Shown here: positions 1-12,300 of the stretch, piece by piece | How positions within the stretch are numbered: position 1 is the first letter of the stretch | Layout: each line of letters opens with the position of its first letter | Source: Symbiodinium natans | Lineage: Eukaryota > Sar > Dinophyceae > Suessiales > Symbiodiniaceae | Direction of reading: 5' to 3' | NCBI GenBank assembly: GCA_905221605.1 | Contig: CAJNDS010000066.1 | Location: 1 to 64,000, forward strand | Length of the DNA stretch: 64,000 bases | The notes under the pieces: model-generated | What the model saw: only the letters and a program-made list of their open reading frames with translations | Databases searched by the model: none | Told to the model about the DNA's origin: nothing | Translations under genes and position numbers: made by a program

Positions 1-29
1 GGGGGGGGGGGGGGGGGGGGGGGGGGGGG
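1..29. repeat. poly-G run at the left edge
   Basis: Twenty-nine consecutive G open the window. Similar pure G/C runs occur at 14799-14821, 9632-9648 and 49484-49496. It may be genuine homopolymer or an assembly edge. The purF gene must continue to its left. Confidence 0.9.
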
Positions 30-353
30 CGAATCTCAAAAAGAACCTCCGAAGCCTCAGCATCTTCGAGGCACTTTCTGCCAACTCAAGGGCTTCTGGG
101 CACTTCAGAGCAGTTCAGGTGGTTGTGTACGCTGGCAGAGTTGCGTGCCTTAGGGAAAAAACGTTGACAGATAAATTGCTACGTATATTCCCATACTCTG
201 TAGACTGCTGGCCGAACACCCTTTCAAAGGCTGACGTTGCACGGCACCAAGGCGGCTGGAAGCCAAGTCTCTAATCGATTTTTACAGCAACTTCTCCGGT
301 CCAGCAGACCCCGGAGATCCGACAGCTGGAGCCCGGCGAAACAGGGCCCCGAC

Positions 354-3300
354 AATGCCGTACACGTCCGGGTATCGGATTTGTGGGCAGCTGGACCTCA
401 GCTCAAGCGATGCGCGCTCTCTCAGAGACCTCTTTCCCTCAGTTTTGTCAGCTTCCTCTTCTACATCGCGCTCTCGAATTTTCGAATCCTGCAGGATGCT
501 CTCTTGGTGCCTGGCACTACGATGATTTGCGTGGGCCCCATCTTGTCCAACGTCCTGTGCATGGGCTCGCAGGCTCACGGGCTCACAGATTCAAGGGCTC
601 AGGGAGCTTCGGGTCGCTTCGGGGAGTTGCGGGGGAGTGTCACACTCTGGTTTCAGTTTGCAGAAATCACCCTAATCCCAAGACCAATCCCAGTCCTCAA
701 GATGGCATTCTTCAAGGTGTTGCCGCGGACGATGGAGTCGTCCAAGGCAACCACGGCATCCTCAGATGGTTCGGATTGAGAGTTTACCTTAGAAATGTTG
801 ACAGCCTCTTGTGTTTAAAAGCGGTTGTTGTGATCGTTGTGATCCCCATGATGCTGGCCTGCCCCCGCCGCACCGTTCCGTAGTGGATGTCGTAGGCATG
901 CATCGTCAGGTGCTCGCGGGAGGAGTCCTCCGAATCTACAGTCGACCCGTTCTCCATTTGACAGAATAATGCCGCGAACTCGGGCAGCCTCGGGCACAGC
1001 TCAAGGCTGAGGGAGTAGGGTGAGCACAGTAGGCTTCTCGGAGTTGTGTTGTTCTGAGGCGTTCTGGGGCACGCAACGCGTCCTCCTGGATGAAGGTCCT
1101 GATCTTCGCATCCTTGTGAACCACTTTCTCAGTGCGCACCTTCTGCCACAGGGAATGTCTTTCGAGTGAGGCCGCTCAAGGCTGGAGGTGTCTGAATGGT
1201 GCGAAATGGTGCACATCCTTTGCGCAGAAAGCTCCAGGACTCTTGGCGCCTTGGCGCTGAGCAGCTCGTGGAGCTTCGCCTCGTCGATTTTCACCGCGCT
1301 GCCGTTTTGGCCCATCGCCTGCGCTTCGTGAGCCCTGAGGGTTTTTACAGGGTTCGCTGTGATTGGCGCGTTCACAAGGCTTACAGCGTCTAACAGCGGG
1401 GCTTACAGCTTAGATTGTTACTGAAACTCGTTTGAAAGGTAGTTTGACTCATGGTCGCACTGCGGAATCCACGAGCTCAGGAACTCATCAGGCGCCGGTA
1501 TTGATGTACGCTGCACATGGAGTCGGTAACAGCCCAACCCCTTGATCCCCCTTCAGCCCCCAAAACCTTGAACCACTAAAAGCCCCTGGCCCGAATGACT
1601 CAAACCCTCCAAAAACTCGAAACGGCCTTGACCAGTTCAGCCTTCTGGCGGTCCAAGTGATCCTGGGCCTGGAGGCAGCGTTGGACTCACAAGTTCAAGC
1701 GACAGCGCTTCGCTGCATCCTCTGAACTCGAATCTGCGCTCTCTTGCTCGTCTTTTGGTTGGAGGAGTTTAGGGCACCTACAGGGCCCAACCTGAGAGAA
1801 GTCGCTACTTCGAGCCTCACGGTTTCGGCTAGTTGCTGGCAGTAGCGCCCCTCTCAGACCCCCAAAAAAAACAAGAATTCGGCCACCTTACCCCCCCCCC
1901 GCCCGCCCACTCTTCGGCTCTTCAAGGCCTGCTTTGCCAAGCCCAGGAAGGCGAGCTCCGAGGTGTTGGGGATGAAGCTGAGCACCGTGTTCCTGGGCTT
2001 AAACCCCCCCCCGCTAAGGCGCAAAGACCGAAACACCTTTAAGGCGGCCCAGATGCGCCAGGGAGAGGCCGTTCACGTCCAACCTGATGCTTTGCTCCGA
2101 AGAGCCGGGGGCGGCTTTTATTTTCAGACTTCTTGAAGATGTTGGACGTAGTTTTGGGACGTAGTTTTGGGACGTTTCTTAGAATGTGGGGTTGGCTAAG
2201 TGCACTGTGACAAGTGACTGGGTGGGCAAACTGATGTGCATGAATTAAGCCGCTCAGTGTCGGGCAAATTCAGCAGCGGAGGCAGCAAGAGTCGGCCCAG
2301 TTCCTTCCAGTCGTGGCCAGTAGAGGACTTATCTCAACGCCCACTCAGGGACGAAAGCACATGCAGGGTGTCCAGGGGTGTGTCGGGAAGTAGATCCCGG
2401 TTGAAAGGTGGGGCGTCTCTGGGTTTTTCGAGTCTGCCTCCTTGTGGCCGAGTCCACATGCAGTCCAAAGAATCCCAGAGCATGCCAGGAGTGCCCAAAA
2501 TCCCTCCCCCCCAGAGCCCCACACTCACAGCAGACCCTTGCGGTGGTTGTGAATTGCTTGGTAGGCACGTGTTGTCTGTGTATCCTTGGAACTGGTCTCC
2601 GGAAAGAGAGATGCCCCTAAACCCTAAAACCCTAAGCCTGCAACCCAAACCCTATACCCTAAACCCCTATCCTAAACTCTGAACCCATAACCCTACCACG
2701 AAGCCCTAGCCAAACCCTATACCCCAAGCCCGAAAGCCTACACCCAAAACCCTAAAACAAGCAAGAGCAAAACAATAAAATAGAATTATACTACGAAAAT
2801 GAACAAACCACGTAGAAGCAGCTTCCAAGATTAAGTATATGCATATATCTATATACATATCCGCCGACCCCAGCGGTAGCAGGGCGGCGTCAGTGAAGAC
2901 CCCCCACCGCCCTCACCGCCCTCACCCGCTCTCACAGCATGCTGCTCATGACACCTTGAATTGGAGTGTTTTTGCATTGTTTGGCTTCAGTGCATGCCCA
3001 AACCCCGCCACCCATCGCCGTCACCCATGACGCCTTGAATTGGACCTTTGACCCCCCCCCACCCCATCCATTCAGGTGGTTTAAAGGGTCCAGTGCATGC
3101 CCGACCACCCCACGCCCCCCCACACCCCCCCACCCCCCCCCCCCCCCCCCCCCCACCCCCCCCACCCCCCACCCCCCCACCCCCCACGCACCGCCCCCCA
3201 CTGAACCCATGGCTCCTGGCCCCATTGGCTCATGGTCCACGGCCCATGGATGTGGCTTCTCAGCTGACTTTAAAGGCTCCGCCCGCTCCGCTTGCTCCGC

Positions 3301-6300
3301 TTGCTCCGCCCTCCGCCCTTCCAGCTCCGCCTACTCCCCTCTGGCCCATGCTCCCACTCTCCATCCCCTTGACCTACCCCTCATGGACCCCCCCACGCCC
3401 CCCCACACCCCCCCTACCCCTTACCCCTCACGCACCCATGCCCCTCATGGACCCATGGCTCCTGGCCCCATGGCTCCCCATTCATTATGGTCCACGGCCC
3501 AAGCAGGTGGCTTCTCCGCCCCTACCCCCACCACCTCTACCCTTCCCGCTCCGCATACTCCCTCCCTTGCCCAAGCCCCCCACGCACCCCGCCATGCTTC
3601 TCATGGACCCATGGCTCCTGGTCCCATTCTTCATCCCTCGACCTGCATGGGCTAATGCACCCTGCCCCGCCGCCCACGCTTGTCATGCTCCACCCCCACC
3701 CCCAACCCCCACCCCCACCCCCACCGCCCCCACCCCCACCCCCCACGCACCCACTGGACCCATGGCTCCTGGCCCCATTGGCTCATGGTCCGCGGCCCAT
3801 GGATGTGGCTTCTCAGCCACCACCCACGCACCACCGTTCCCCGCCCATCCGCCCTTCCCGCTCTCCCCTTGCCCAAGCCCCCCACGCACCCCGCCATGCT
3901 TCTCATGGACCCATGGTGTTGGTCCCATTCTTTATCCCTCGACCTGCATGGCTGCCAATGCTGGTCCTAGCATACTCCCCCCTTGCCCAAGCCCCCCACG
4001 CACCCCGCCATGCTTCTCATGGACCCATGGCTCCTGGTCCCATTCTTCATCCCTCGACCTGCATGGCTGCCAATGCTGGTCAAAAAAATGGCCCCTGCTC
4101 CACCCCCACCCCCAACCCCCACCCCACCCCGCACGCACCCTGCCACCCCCAACCCCCAACCCCCACCCCCACCCCCACGCACCCACACTTCCAACCCCCC
4201 CCCCACCCCCCCACGCACCCCGCCCCCCACTGGACCCATGGCTCCTGGCCCCATTGGCTCATGGTCCACGGCCCATGGATGAGAAGCCGACTTTAAAGGC
4301 CCCAGTGCATGTCCGGGCCCTCCGCCCGCTCCGCCCGCTCCGCCCTCCGCCCTTCCAGCTCATGCACCCATGGCTCCTGGCCCCATGGCTCCCCTCCGCC
4401 CCTACCCCGACCACCCACGCACCCGCTCCCCGCCCATCCGCCCTTCCCGCTCCGCATACATTCCCCTTGCCCAAGCCCCCCACGCACCCCGCCATGCTTT
4501 TCTTGGACCCATGGCTCCTGGTCGCATTCTTCATCCCTTGAGCTGCTCCACCCCCACCCGCAACCCCCACCCATACCGTACGCACCCAACCCCCACCCCC
4601 ACCCACCCACACTTCCAACCCCCACCCCCACCCCCCATGCACCCCGCCCCCCACTGAACCCATGGCTCCTGGCCCCATTGGCTCATGGTCCACGGCCCAT
4701 GGATGTGGCTTCTCGCTCCGCCCGCTCCGCTTGCTCCGCTTGCTCCGCCCTCCGCCCTTCCAGCTCCGCCTACTCCCCTCTGGCCCATGCTCCCACTCTC
4801 CATCCCCTTGACCTACCCCTCATGGACCCCCCCACGCCCCCCCACACCCCCCCTCCCCCTTGCCCCTCACGCACCCATGCCCCTCATGGACCCATGGCTC
4901 CTGGCCCCATGGCTCCCCATTCAATATCGTCCACGGCCCAAGCAGGTGGCTTCTCCACCCCTACCCCCACCACCTCTATCCTTCCCGCTCCGCATACTCC
5001 CTCCCTTGCCCAAGCCCCCCACGCACCCCGCCATGCTTCTCATGGACCCATGGCTCCTGATCCCATTCTTCATCCCTCGACCTGCATGGCTGCCAATGCT
5101 GGTCCGAAAAATGGCCCCTCACCCCCAACCCCCCCCACCCCGCACGCACCCTGCCCCGCCGCCCATGCTTGTCATGGACCCATGGCTCCTGGCCCAATGG
5201 CCCCCACCCCCAACCCCCACCCCCACCCCCACCACCCCCACCCCCACCCCCCACGCACCCCGCCCCCCACTGGACCCATGGCTCCTGGCCCCATTGGCTC
5301 GGCCCATGGATGTGGCTTCTCAGCTGACTTAAAAGCCAGCTCCGCCTACTCCCCCCTTGGCCCATGCTCCCACTCTCCATCGCCTCGACCTCCCCCGCTT
5401 GGCCCGCTTGCTCTACCCCCACCACCCCAAGCCCCCCACGCACCCGCCATGCTTCTCATGGACCCATGGCTCCTGGTCCCATTCTTCATCCCTCGACCTG
5501 CATGGCTGCTGGTCCTGGCATACTCCCCCCTTGCCCAACCACCCCGCCATGCTTCTCATGGACCCATGGCTCCTGGTCCCATTCTTCATCCCTCGACCTG
5601 CATGGCTGCCAATGCTGGTCCGAAAAATGGCCCCTGCTCCACCCCCACCCCCAACCCCCACCCCCACCCCGCACGCACCCTGCACCCACTTCCAACCCCA
5701 CCCCCACCCCACGCCAACTTCCAACCCCCACCCCCACGCACCCCGCCCCCCACTGGACCCATGGCTCCTGGCCCCATTGGCTCGTGGTCCTTCTTTAAGG
5801 GCCCCAGCGCATGCCCGGGCCCTCCGCCCGCTCCGCCCGCTCCGCCCTCCGCCCTTCCAGCTCCGCCTACTCCACTCTGGCTCATGCTCCCACTCTCCAT
5901 CCCCTTGACCTACCCCTCATGGACCCAGCTCCCTACCCCTTACCCCTCACGCACCCTCCCCATGATCCACACATTTGGCCTCGGGAAGGGGGTTTTGGGA
6001 GGGGGGGGGACTCCAGACTCCAGATTTCCAGAAAAAATCTGGAGTACCCAGCCCCGGACTCCAGACTCCAGATTTCTAGAAAAAATCTGGAGTACCCCCA
6101 GACTCCAGACTCCAGATTTCCGCACCCCCACTGGAGTACCTCCAGACTCCAGACTCCAGATTTCAAAAAAAAATCTGGAGTACCGGGACTCTGGACTCCA
6201 GATTCTGGAGTCTGTAATCTGGAGTGTGGGGGCGCGAGTACTCCAGATTTTTTCTGGAAATCTGGAGTCTGGAGTCTGGGGTCCCGGTACTCCAGATTTT

Positions 6301-9300
6301 TTCTGGAAATCTGGAGTCTGGAGTCCGGGGCCCGGGTACTCCAGATTTTTTCTGGAAATCTGGAGTCTGGAGTCCGGGGCCCAGGTACTCCAGATTTTTT
6401 CTGGAAATCTGGAGTCTGGAGTCCGGGGCCCGGGTACTCCAGATTTTTTCTGGAAATCTGGAGTCCGGGGCCCGGGCACTCCAGATTTTTTCTGGAAATC
6501 TGGAGTCTGGAGTCAGGGGCCCGGGTACTCCAGATTTTTTCTGGAAATCTGGAGTCTGGAGTCCGGGGCCCGGGTACTCCAGATTTTTTCTGGAAATCTG
6601 GAGTCTGGAGTCTGGGGTCCCGGTACTCCAGATTTTTTCTGGAAATCTGGAGTCTGGAGTCCGGGGCCCGGGTACTCCAGATTTTTTCTAGAAATCTAGT
6701 GTTTAGGGTTTAGTGTGTAGGTTTCAGGGTTTAGTGTTTTGTGTTTAGGGTTGAGTGTTAAGTTTAGGTTTTAGGGTTGAGGGTCAAGCGGCTCGGCTAA
6801 AACCCAAATAAAACCCTAAACTCTGAAATCCAAACAGTAAGCATCTGAAACGCCGACGGGCTTTTGGTTTCAGGTTTAGATTTAGTAGGGCTCGAGGTTC
6901 TGGCCTTGGGGTTTGCTGTTTAGGGTTTAGGGTTTAGTGTCTAATGTTTAGGGTTTAGTTTGAAATGTTTAAGGTTTAGTTTTTGGGTTAAGTGCTTCAA
7001 TGTTTAGGGTTTCGTGCTAAGTGTTTGGGGTTTGTGCTAAGGGCTTAGTGTTAAGTTTTTAGGGTTAGTGTTTAGGGTTTAGTGTTGAGGGTTTCGGGTT
7101 TGGGTTTTAGGTTAAGGGTTTTAAGGATTTTTACAAATTTAAATTATCTGGGGAAGGCACCGGGGCTGCCCCAGACCATTGACAACTTAAAAAATCATTC
7201 TGTTTAGGCTTTAGGGTTTAGTGTGTAGGGTTTAGTGTGTAATGGTTAGGGTTTAGTTTGTAGGGTGTAGTGTTTAAGTGTTTAGGGTTTAGTGTTTAGT
7301 AAGGGTTTAGTGCTTAAGTGTTTAGGGTTTCGTGTTCAGTGTTTGGGGTTCGTGCTAAGGGCGTAGTGTTAAGCTTTTAGGGTTAGTGTTTACGCTGGTG
7401 TTTAGGGTTCAGTCCTAAGGGTTTCGGTTTTTTTTGGGTTAAGGGTTTAGTGTGTAGGGTTTAGTGTGTAATGTTTAGGGTTTAGTTTTTAGGGGTGCTT
7501 AGGTGTTTAGGGTTTCCTGTTAAGTGTTTGGGGTTTGTGCTAAGGGCTTAGTGTTAAGTTTTTACGGTTAGTGTTTAGGGTCTGGTGCTGAGTGTTTAGG
7601 GTTTAGTAGTGCTTAAGTGTTTAGGGTTTCGTGTCAAGTGTTTGGGGTTTGTGGGCCTAGTGTTAAGATTTTAGGGGCAGTGTTTAGGGTCTAGTGCTGA
7701 GTGTTTAGGGTTTAGTGTGAAGGGTTTCAGTTTGGTTTTTTGGATTTAGGGTGTTAAGGATGTTTACTAGTGTTCAGGGTTTAGTGTGTAGGGTTTAGTG
7801 TGTAATGTTCAGGGTTTTGTTTTTAGGGTGTAGTGTTTGAGTGTTTAGGGTTTCGTGTTTAGGGTCTAGTGAGTCTAGTGCTTAAGTGTTTAGGGTTTCA
7901 TGTTAAGTGCTTGGGGTTTGTGCTAAGGGCTTAGTGTTAAGTTTTTGGGTTAGTGTTTAGGGTCTGGTGCTGAGTGTTTAGGGTTTAGAGCTAAGGGTTT
8001 CGGGGTTGGATTTCAGGGTTAAGGGGTTTGAGGGTTTTTGCAAGTTTACATGATCTGGGGAAGGAGGCACTGGGGCTTCCCCAGACCCACCTAAACATTA
8101 AAAATCCTTAAAATCTTATAAAATCGTTAAGCTTCTGTTTAAGCATTCTCAGGATTATGAAGGTTTTAAGCCGTTTAAGCCTTTTAAAGACCTTAAATTG
8201 CTTACGTATTTAAGTGGCTGCACTTTGCGGATTTTAGAGATTGTTGAAGTTGCCAATGGTCTGGAGAAGCCCCGGTGCCTTCCCCAGACAATATAAAATT
8301 TTTAAAATCCGTAAAACCCTGAAATTCTTACAGTTGTAAATGGCTGTCCTTTTAAAGTTTAAAGATTTTAGGATGTTCAATTCTAAAATCCGTAACTTCC
8401 TTAATTTTAAACGGCTGCCCGTTTTAAATTTTAAAGAATTTTAGGCTTTTAAGGGATAAACGTTTCGAGGTTGTTAAGGGCTTTAAAGCCTGTTAAGATC
8501 CTTTAAATCTTGAAAATTTTGAAAGGCTTTAAATACCTTAAAGCCCTTCAAATTTGAAAAGGGCTGCCCCTTTTAAGGATCTCTAATATTGCAAATGGTC
8601 TGGGGAAGCCCCGGTGCCTTCCACAGATCATCTAAATTTTTACAAACCCCTAAAACCTAAAACCAACCCTGAAAAGCCTTAAGCTTCTAAATGGCTACCC
8701 TTCTAAAATTTTATAGAGCCGCATAACACAAGTTTCAGAAGCAAAATGCACATAAAAACACTAGGTGTTTTTATAGAGGATAATATAATAATAGAGCTTT
8801 TTGTATTCCAGTGCAGTTTTTACTGCATTTTCCGGTGAAAAAACAGAAAATCAGACAAAGACGAAGACAGGAAAACCATAGGTGTGGATCATGGGGGGGG
8901 GGCTGACCATATATATATATATATACATAATCCGCGGCCGGAGCCCACAGTGCCTTGGCCCCCCTTGGAGGGGGTCGGCGGCACTGGCGGTAGCCATTAA
9001 ATAAACAAAGACACACTACGGGCCTGTCTTGAGAGTAAGACGCATGACACGCCCGTAGAATGCAGACAAAACAAGGTTGTTTTACGTTTTCTTTTGCCTT
9101 ATCTGAATCTTATAGGAACATGCCTGACTTCCTAAGATCCACCCCATTCGTGAACTTAGTTTGGGATGTTCCACCTTATACTAACTGTCTATAATAGGGA
9201 TTATAAGTACTAGATTCAAGCACTCCAGTGATACTCTACTGGACTCTCTTCGCAGGATTGTCTGCAGGACTTTTCTCTGGGGGTGTGTGCACTCCAAAAG

Positions 9301-12300
9301 TACTCTGCAGGATGCTTTGCCAGAGCTAGTACAGGAAACCTGGGCGAGAATCGCTGAGTCAAATTCAGAGGGCGGGGAAAAATGACAATGGCAAAAACAC
9401 TGTCAGGATTGATCAGCTTCCATTAAAGCTTCATTGCGAGTTATGTTCATTCTTGACTACTTGTCACGGTCTGAACTTATCATCAAAAACATCTCAGCAT
9501 GTTATGTTGAAATCAAGCAAGTATAGTCAAGAAGCATAGTGAGACATGTTAAGACATTGCTCAAGGCGTTCCGCAAGAGGAGCTGTACATAAAGCAATCG
9601 ATTTTACATATGCTGCCCTTTTTACTGATGCGGGGGGGGGGGGGGGGAGAATCTGCAACTCGTTGAAACGAATCCTCAGCCCTAATCCTTGGCCACGGGT
9701 TCAGGGTTTGCACAAAAAAGCGGCACTATTTACCCTCATCTGCACAGGAACAACAACTCAATGAACACGAGGGTAGGTGCCCGTGCTTATCCGTGGGCGG
9801 AAGCCTCCTTAACCTAGCTTTCGTGACTTGCAGCTTCACAAGTGCAGCGTGGTGCTCACTCGGAAAGACCCTGAATCCAAAACCCCAGCCCTAAGCCCCA
9901 AACCCCCCTGCTGCCCTCAGCGTGCCTCACGCTCGCGATAGACCTCTTGCAGAGAGGCAGCAATGGCAATGAAGGGAACGCCAAGGTTCAAGTTCATCCA
10001 CGGTCAGGCATTGCGCATGGGTGCCAATCTGCATGTTCTGCGCCAGGTTGCGTTGTGTTGGGACACGCTCGGCCAGTCTGCATAAAGCTTCGGCGCCAAC
10101 TAGTCAACATGCTGGAAGCGTCGTGGTGTTGCATGGTACCAACAATGGTGCATATAAGGAAGGGCAGGGAGCAGCAGGCGCATTGATAACACGCTAACCA
10201 ACCGCCTGTAATCAAGGCAAAATAACGGGGCCTGAAGAGTTCGTACTCTCCCGAAGATGGAACCTTCCACGAGCTCCTCCGAGTTTCGGACTCCCGCATC
10301 GTTGCCGCGTGAGAAGTAGATGCGCTCGAAGGAGCACTGCTTGAAGGCCTCGATCGGCTCTTTGTTTTTCAGAGATCTGGGGCCGTGGGTTTTGGAGGTT
10401 GATTTTAGGAACTGCAAAGGACACCTTCGCAGATCTTCAGCACTTTAGGCCGCGGCGCCCCACCCACCACGATGACCAGGCACATGTTGTTTTTGGATGG
10501 TTTTGGTTGAGCTTCTTTCCAGGGCATCGATAGGGACTCAAGGCCGGGGACCCCGGCAAGGGGCACGAGGATCTGCTCCAGAGTCCAGGCCCCGCTCCTG
10601 GACTTTGACTTGAAGCACCGCGACAAGTCCAGGCAGCTCTCAAAAACCATGGGGGGCAGTGAAGCGTCAAGAGGTTTCAGAACTACATACTGTTCAGAAC
10701 TGTACTGGTAGTAGTCTGCACTGCTGCACTGCTCGTACATGACTACAGCATGCAACCCGGCAGTGAGGTTAGGGACTTTGCGTTTCAGGCTTAATTGCCT
10801 TTCTTGTGGACACCTCAGAGCCCCCGGTAGTTCAGTTTCAGTCCAACCCCTGAAACGCCATGGGAGGATGCGAAAGGCAACAAAATGGAGTCTTCCTTAA
10901 CCGGTGAGGAGAGAAGGATCTGAAGGATCTGGCCCGGGCCACCTCTTGATGCACAGCGCCTGTCCGGGAGGAAGCGGATGCACCTTCTCCTGCTGGCGCG
11001 CAAAGACGGCAGCTAAAAGGGTGAGCAGAAAAAGGAGAGCAGATAGGAGAGAAACGGGGGGGAGCAGATCCCACAGTGGGCAGTTCTCAGCCTCGGCTCT
11101 CGGAGATGGGGCCGCCCTTTCTCATGGCCCCTCGCTTTATCAGCTTAATGAAACGCCGACCCCCGCCTCCTGCACACCGAAGACGGTCTGGATCAGAGGC
11201 GCCTCCGAGCACACCGTGATGAAGTCCTCCGCTTGGGCTGCTGAAGGGCTTGGGAGGCTCCTTCAAGGGGGCTCAGGCATTCCACCTCCGCCATCCTCGA
11301 AGTTGTTCCGTTTCCAGTTCGGATCTCCGAAATGTCAGCACAACAGGGTTCAGGCCTTTACTTGGAGGTGCGGGGGCGCAGTTGCAAAGTATAATTGTAA
11401 GGCGATGATGGGACGTCATGGAACCTACCCAGCTGAAAGCCCGTCTGGAACTTTCCTACACCTTGCACACCACCATATACTCTTAACATCAACCGGGAAC
11501 AACTGCCCCACGACACAAGGTTGAATTCAATGTTGCATCAAGGCTCGTCATCGGCATAGTAGAAAGCTGGCCGAATTCCGCTGGGGTCCCGCCTCAGTCA
11601 CTTCACAGGAGGGAGATCTACAGATTTGAGATTCTTGCCAGAAACTGCACAAAAAAAATATTTTACTTCGAACATCCTCACCCTCTCTTGGCAGAGATAC
11701 TCTGGGGTTGGGCACTCCAGGGACACTCTGGGGCTGGGCACTCCGGGGGGACACTGTGGGGTTGCAGGAAGGCTCTGCGGTTGGGCAATTGAGGGAGACT
11801 CTGGGGCTGGGCACTCCGGGGACACTCTGGGGTTGGGCACTCCAGGGAGACTCTGAAGTTGGGCGCTCTAGGAAGGCTCTGGGGCTGGGGGGACACTGTG
11901 GGGCTGGGCACTCCAGTCCAGGGAGACCACTCCGGGGACCCTGGGGTTTAGGGAAAGAGTTTAAAATCTAACAATCCCACACCGAGGGTGCGGAAAAACC
12001 TGCAGATCTCTGGGCTTTCCCAGCATGACGAAGGCATCGCCGTGGCCAAGGAGGCCGGCGATGCAGTAGCCACCGTCCCAGAGGCTGGAGGCCTAGGCTC
12101 GATTGAAGCTGAAGCTGAAGTTGAACATGTTGAAATGAAACGACTGAATGGGATGTTGGGGCTTCGGGGTTCAGGATGGTTGAGGTTCGTTGAGGGCTTT
12201 GCGGCTCTTTCAGGCTCCGGGTTGCGGGCTCTTGGAGGTTTCGGGTTTGCGGCCTTTGCGGTCCCTTTGCGGCCTTTGCGGCCTTTGCGGCCTTTGCGGC

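Larger units (their letters stand above)
2304..9925 (-). other. Giant repeat-filled intron 20 of purF (about 7.6 kb)
   Basis: The intron runs from the donor GAG|GCACGC after the exon ending at 9926 to the acceptor GGAAG|GAACTG at 2303. The flanking exons encode VYRERE and ELGRLLLPPLL, which join without gap against the family pattern. Other purF introns are mostly 100-500 nt. This one contains every major repeat block between 2.6 and 9.0 kb. From 8.65 to 9.93 kb I see only unique non-coding sequence, a short (AT)n near 8910 and a G17 run. Confidence 0.8.

Noticed and set aside
2041-2086. A possible extra purF exon reading LDVNGLSLAHLGRL before the SFIPNTSE exon
   Set aside because: It does not match the family at this position. 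The exon at 2303-2254 (ELGRLLLPPLL) fills the gap in phase.
3048-6699. Very long open frames (up to 796 codons) of Pro-, Gly- or Ser-rich protein
   Set aside because: They follow the C-rich and 49-bp repeats, stay open in several frames on both strands, and lie inside an intron of purF.
6700-8040. A chromosome end
   Set aside because: The TTTAGGG copies are diverged and interrupted, have opposite orientation at 2.6 kb, and lie within a gene with exons on both sides.
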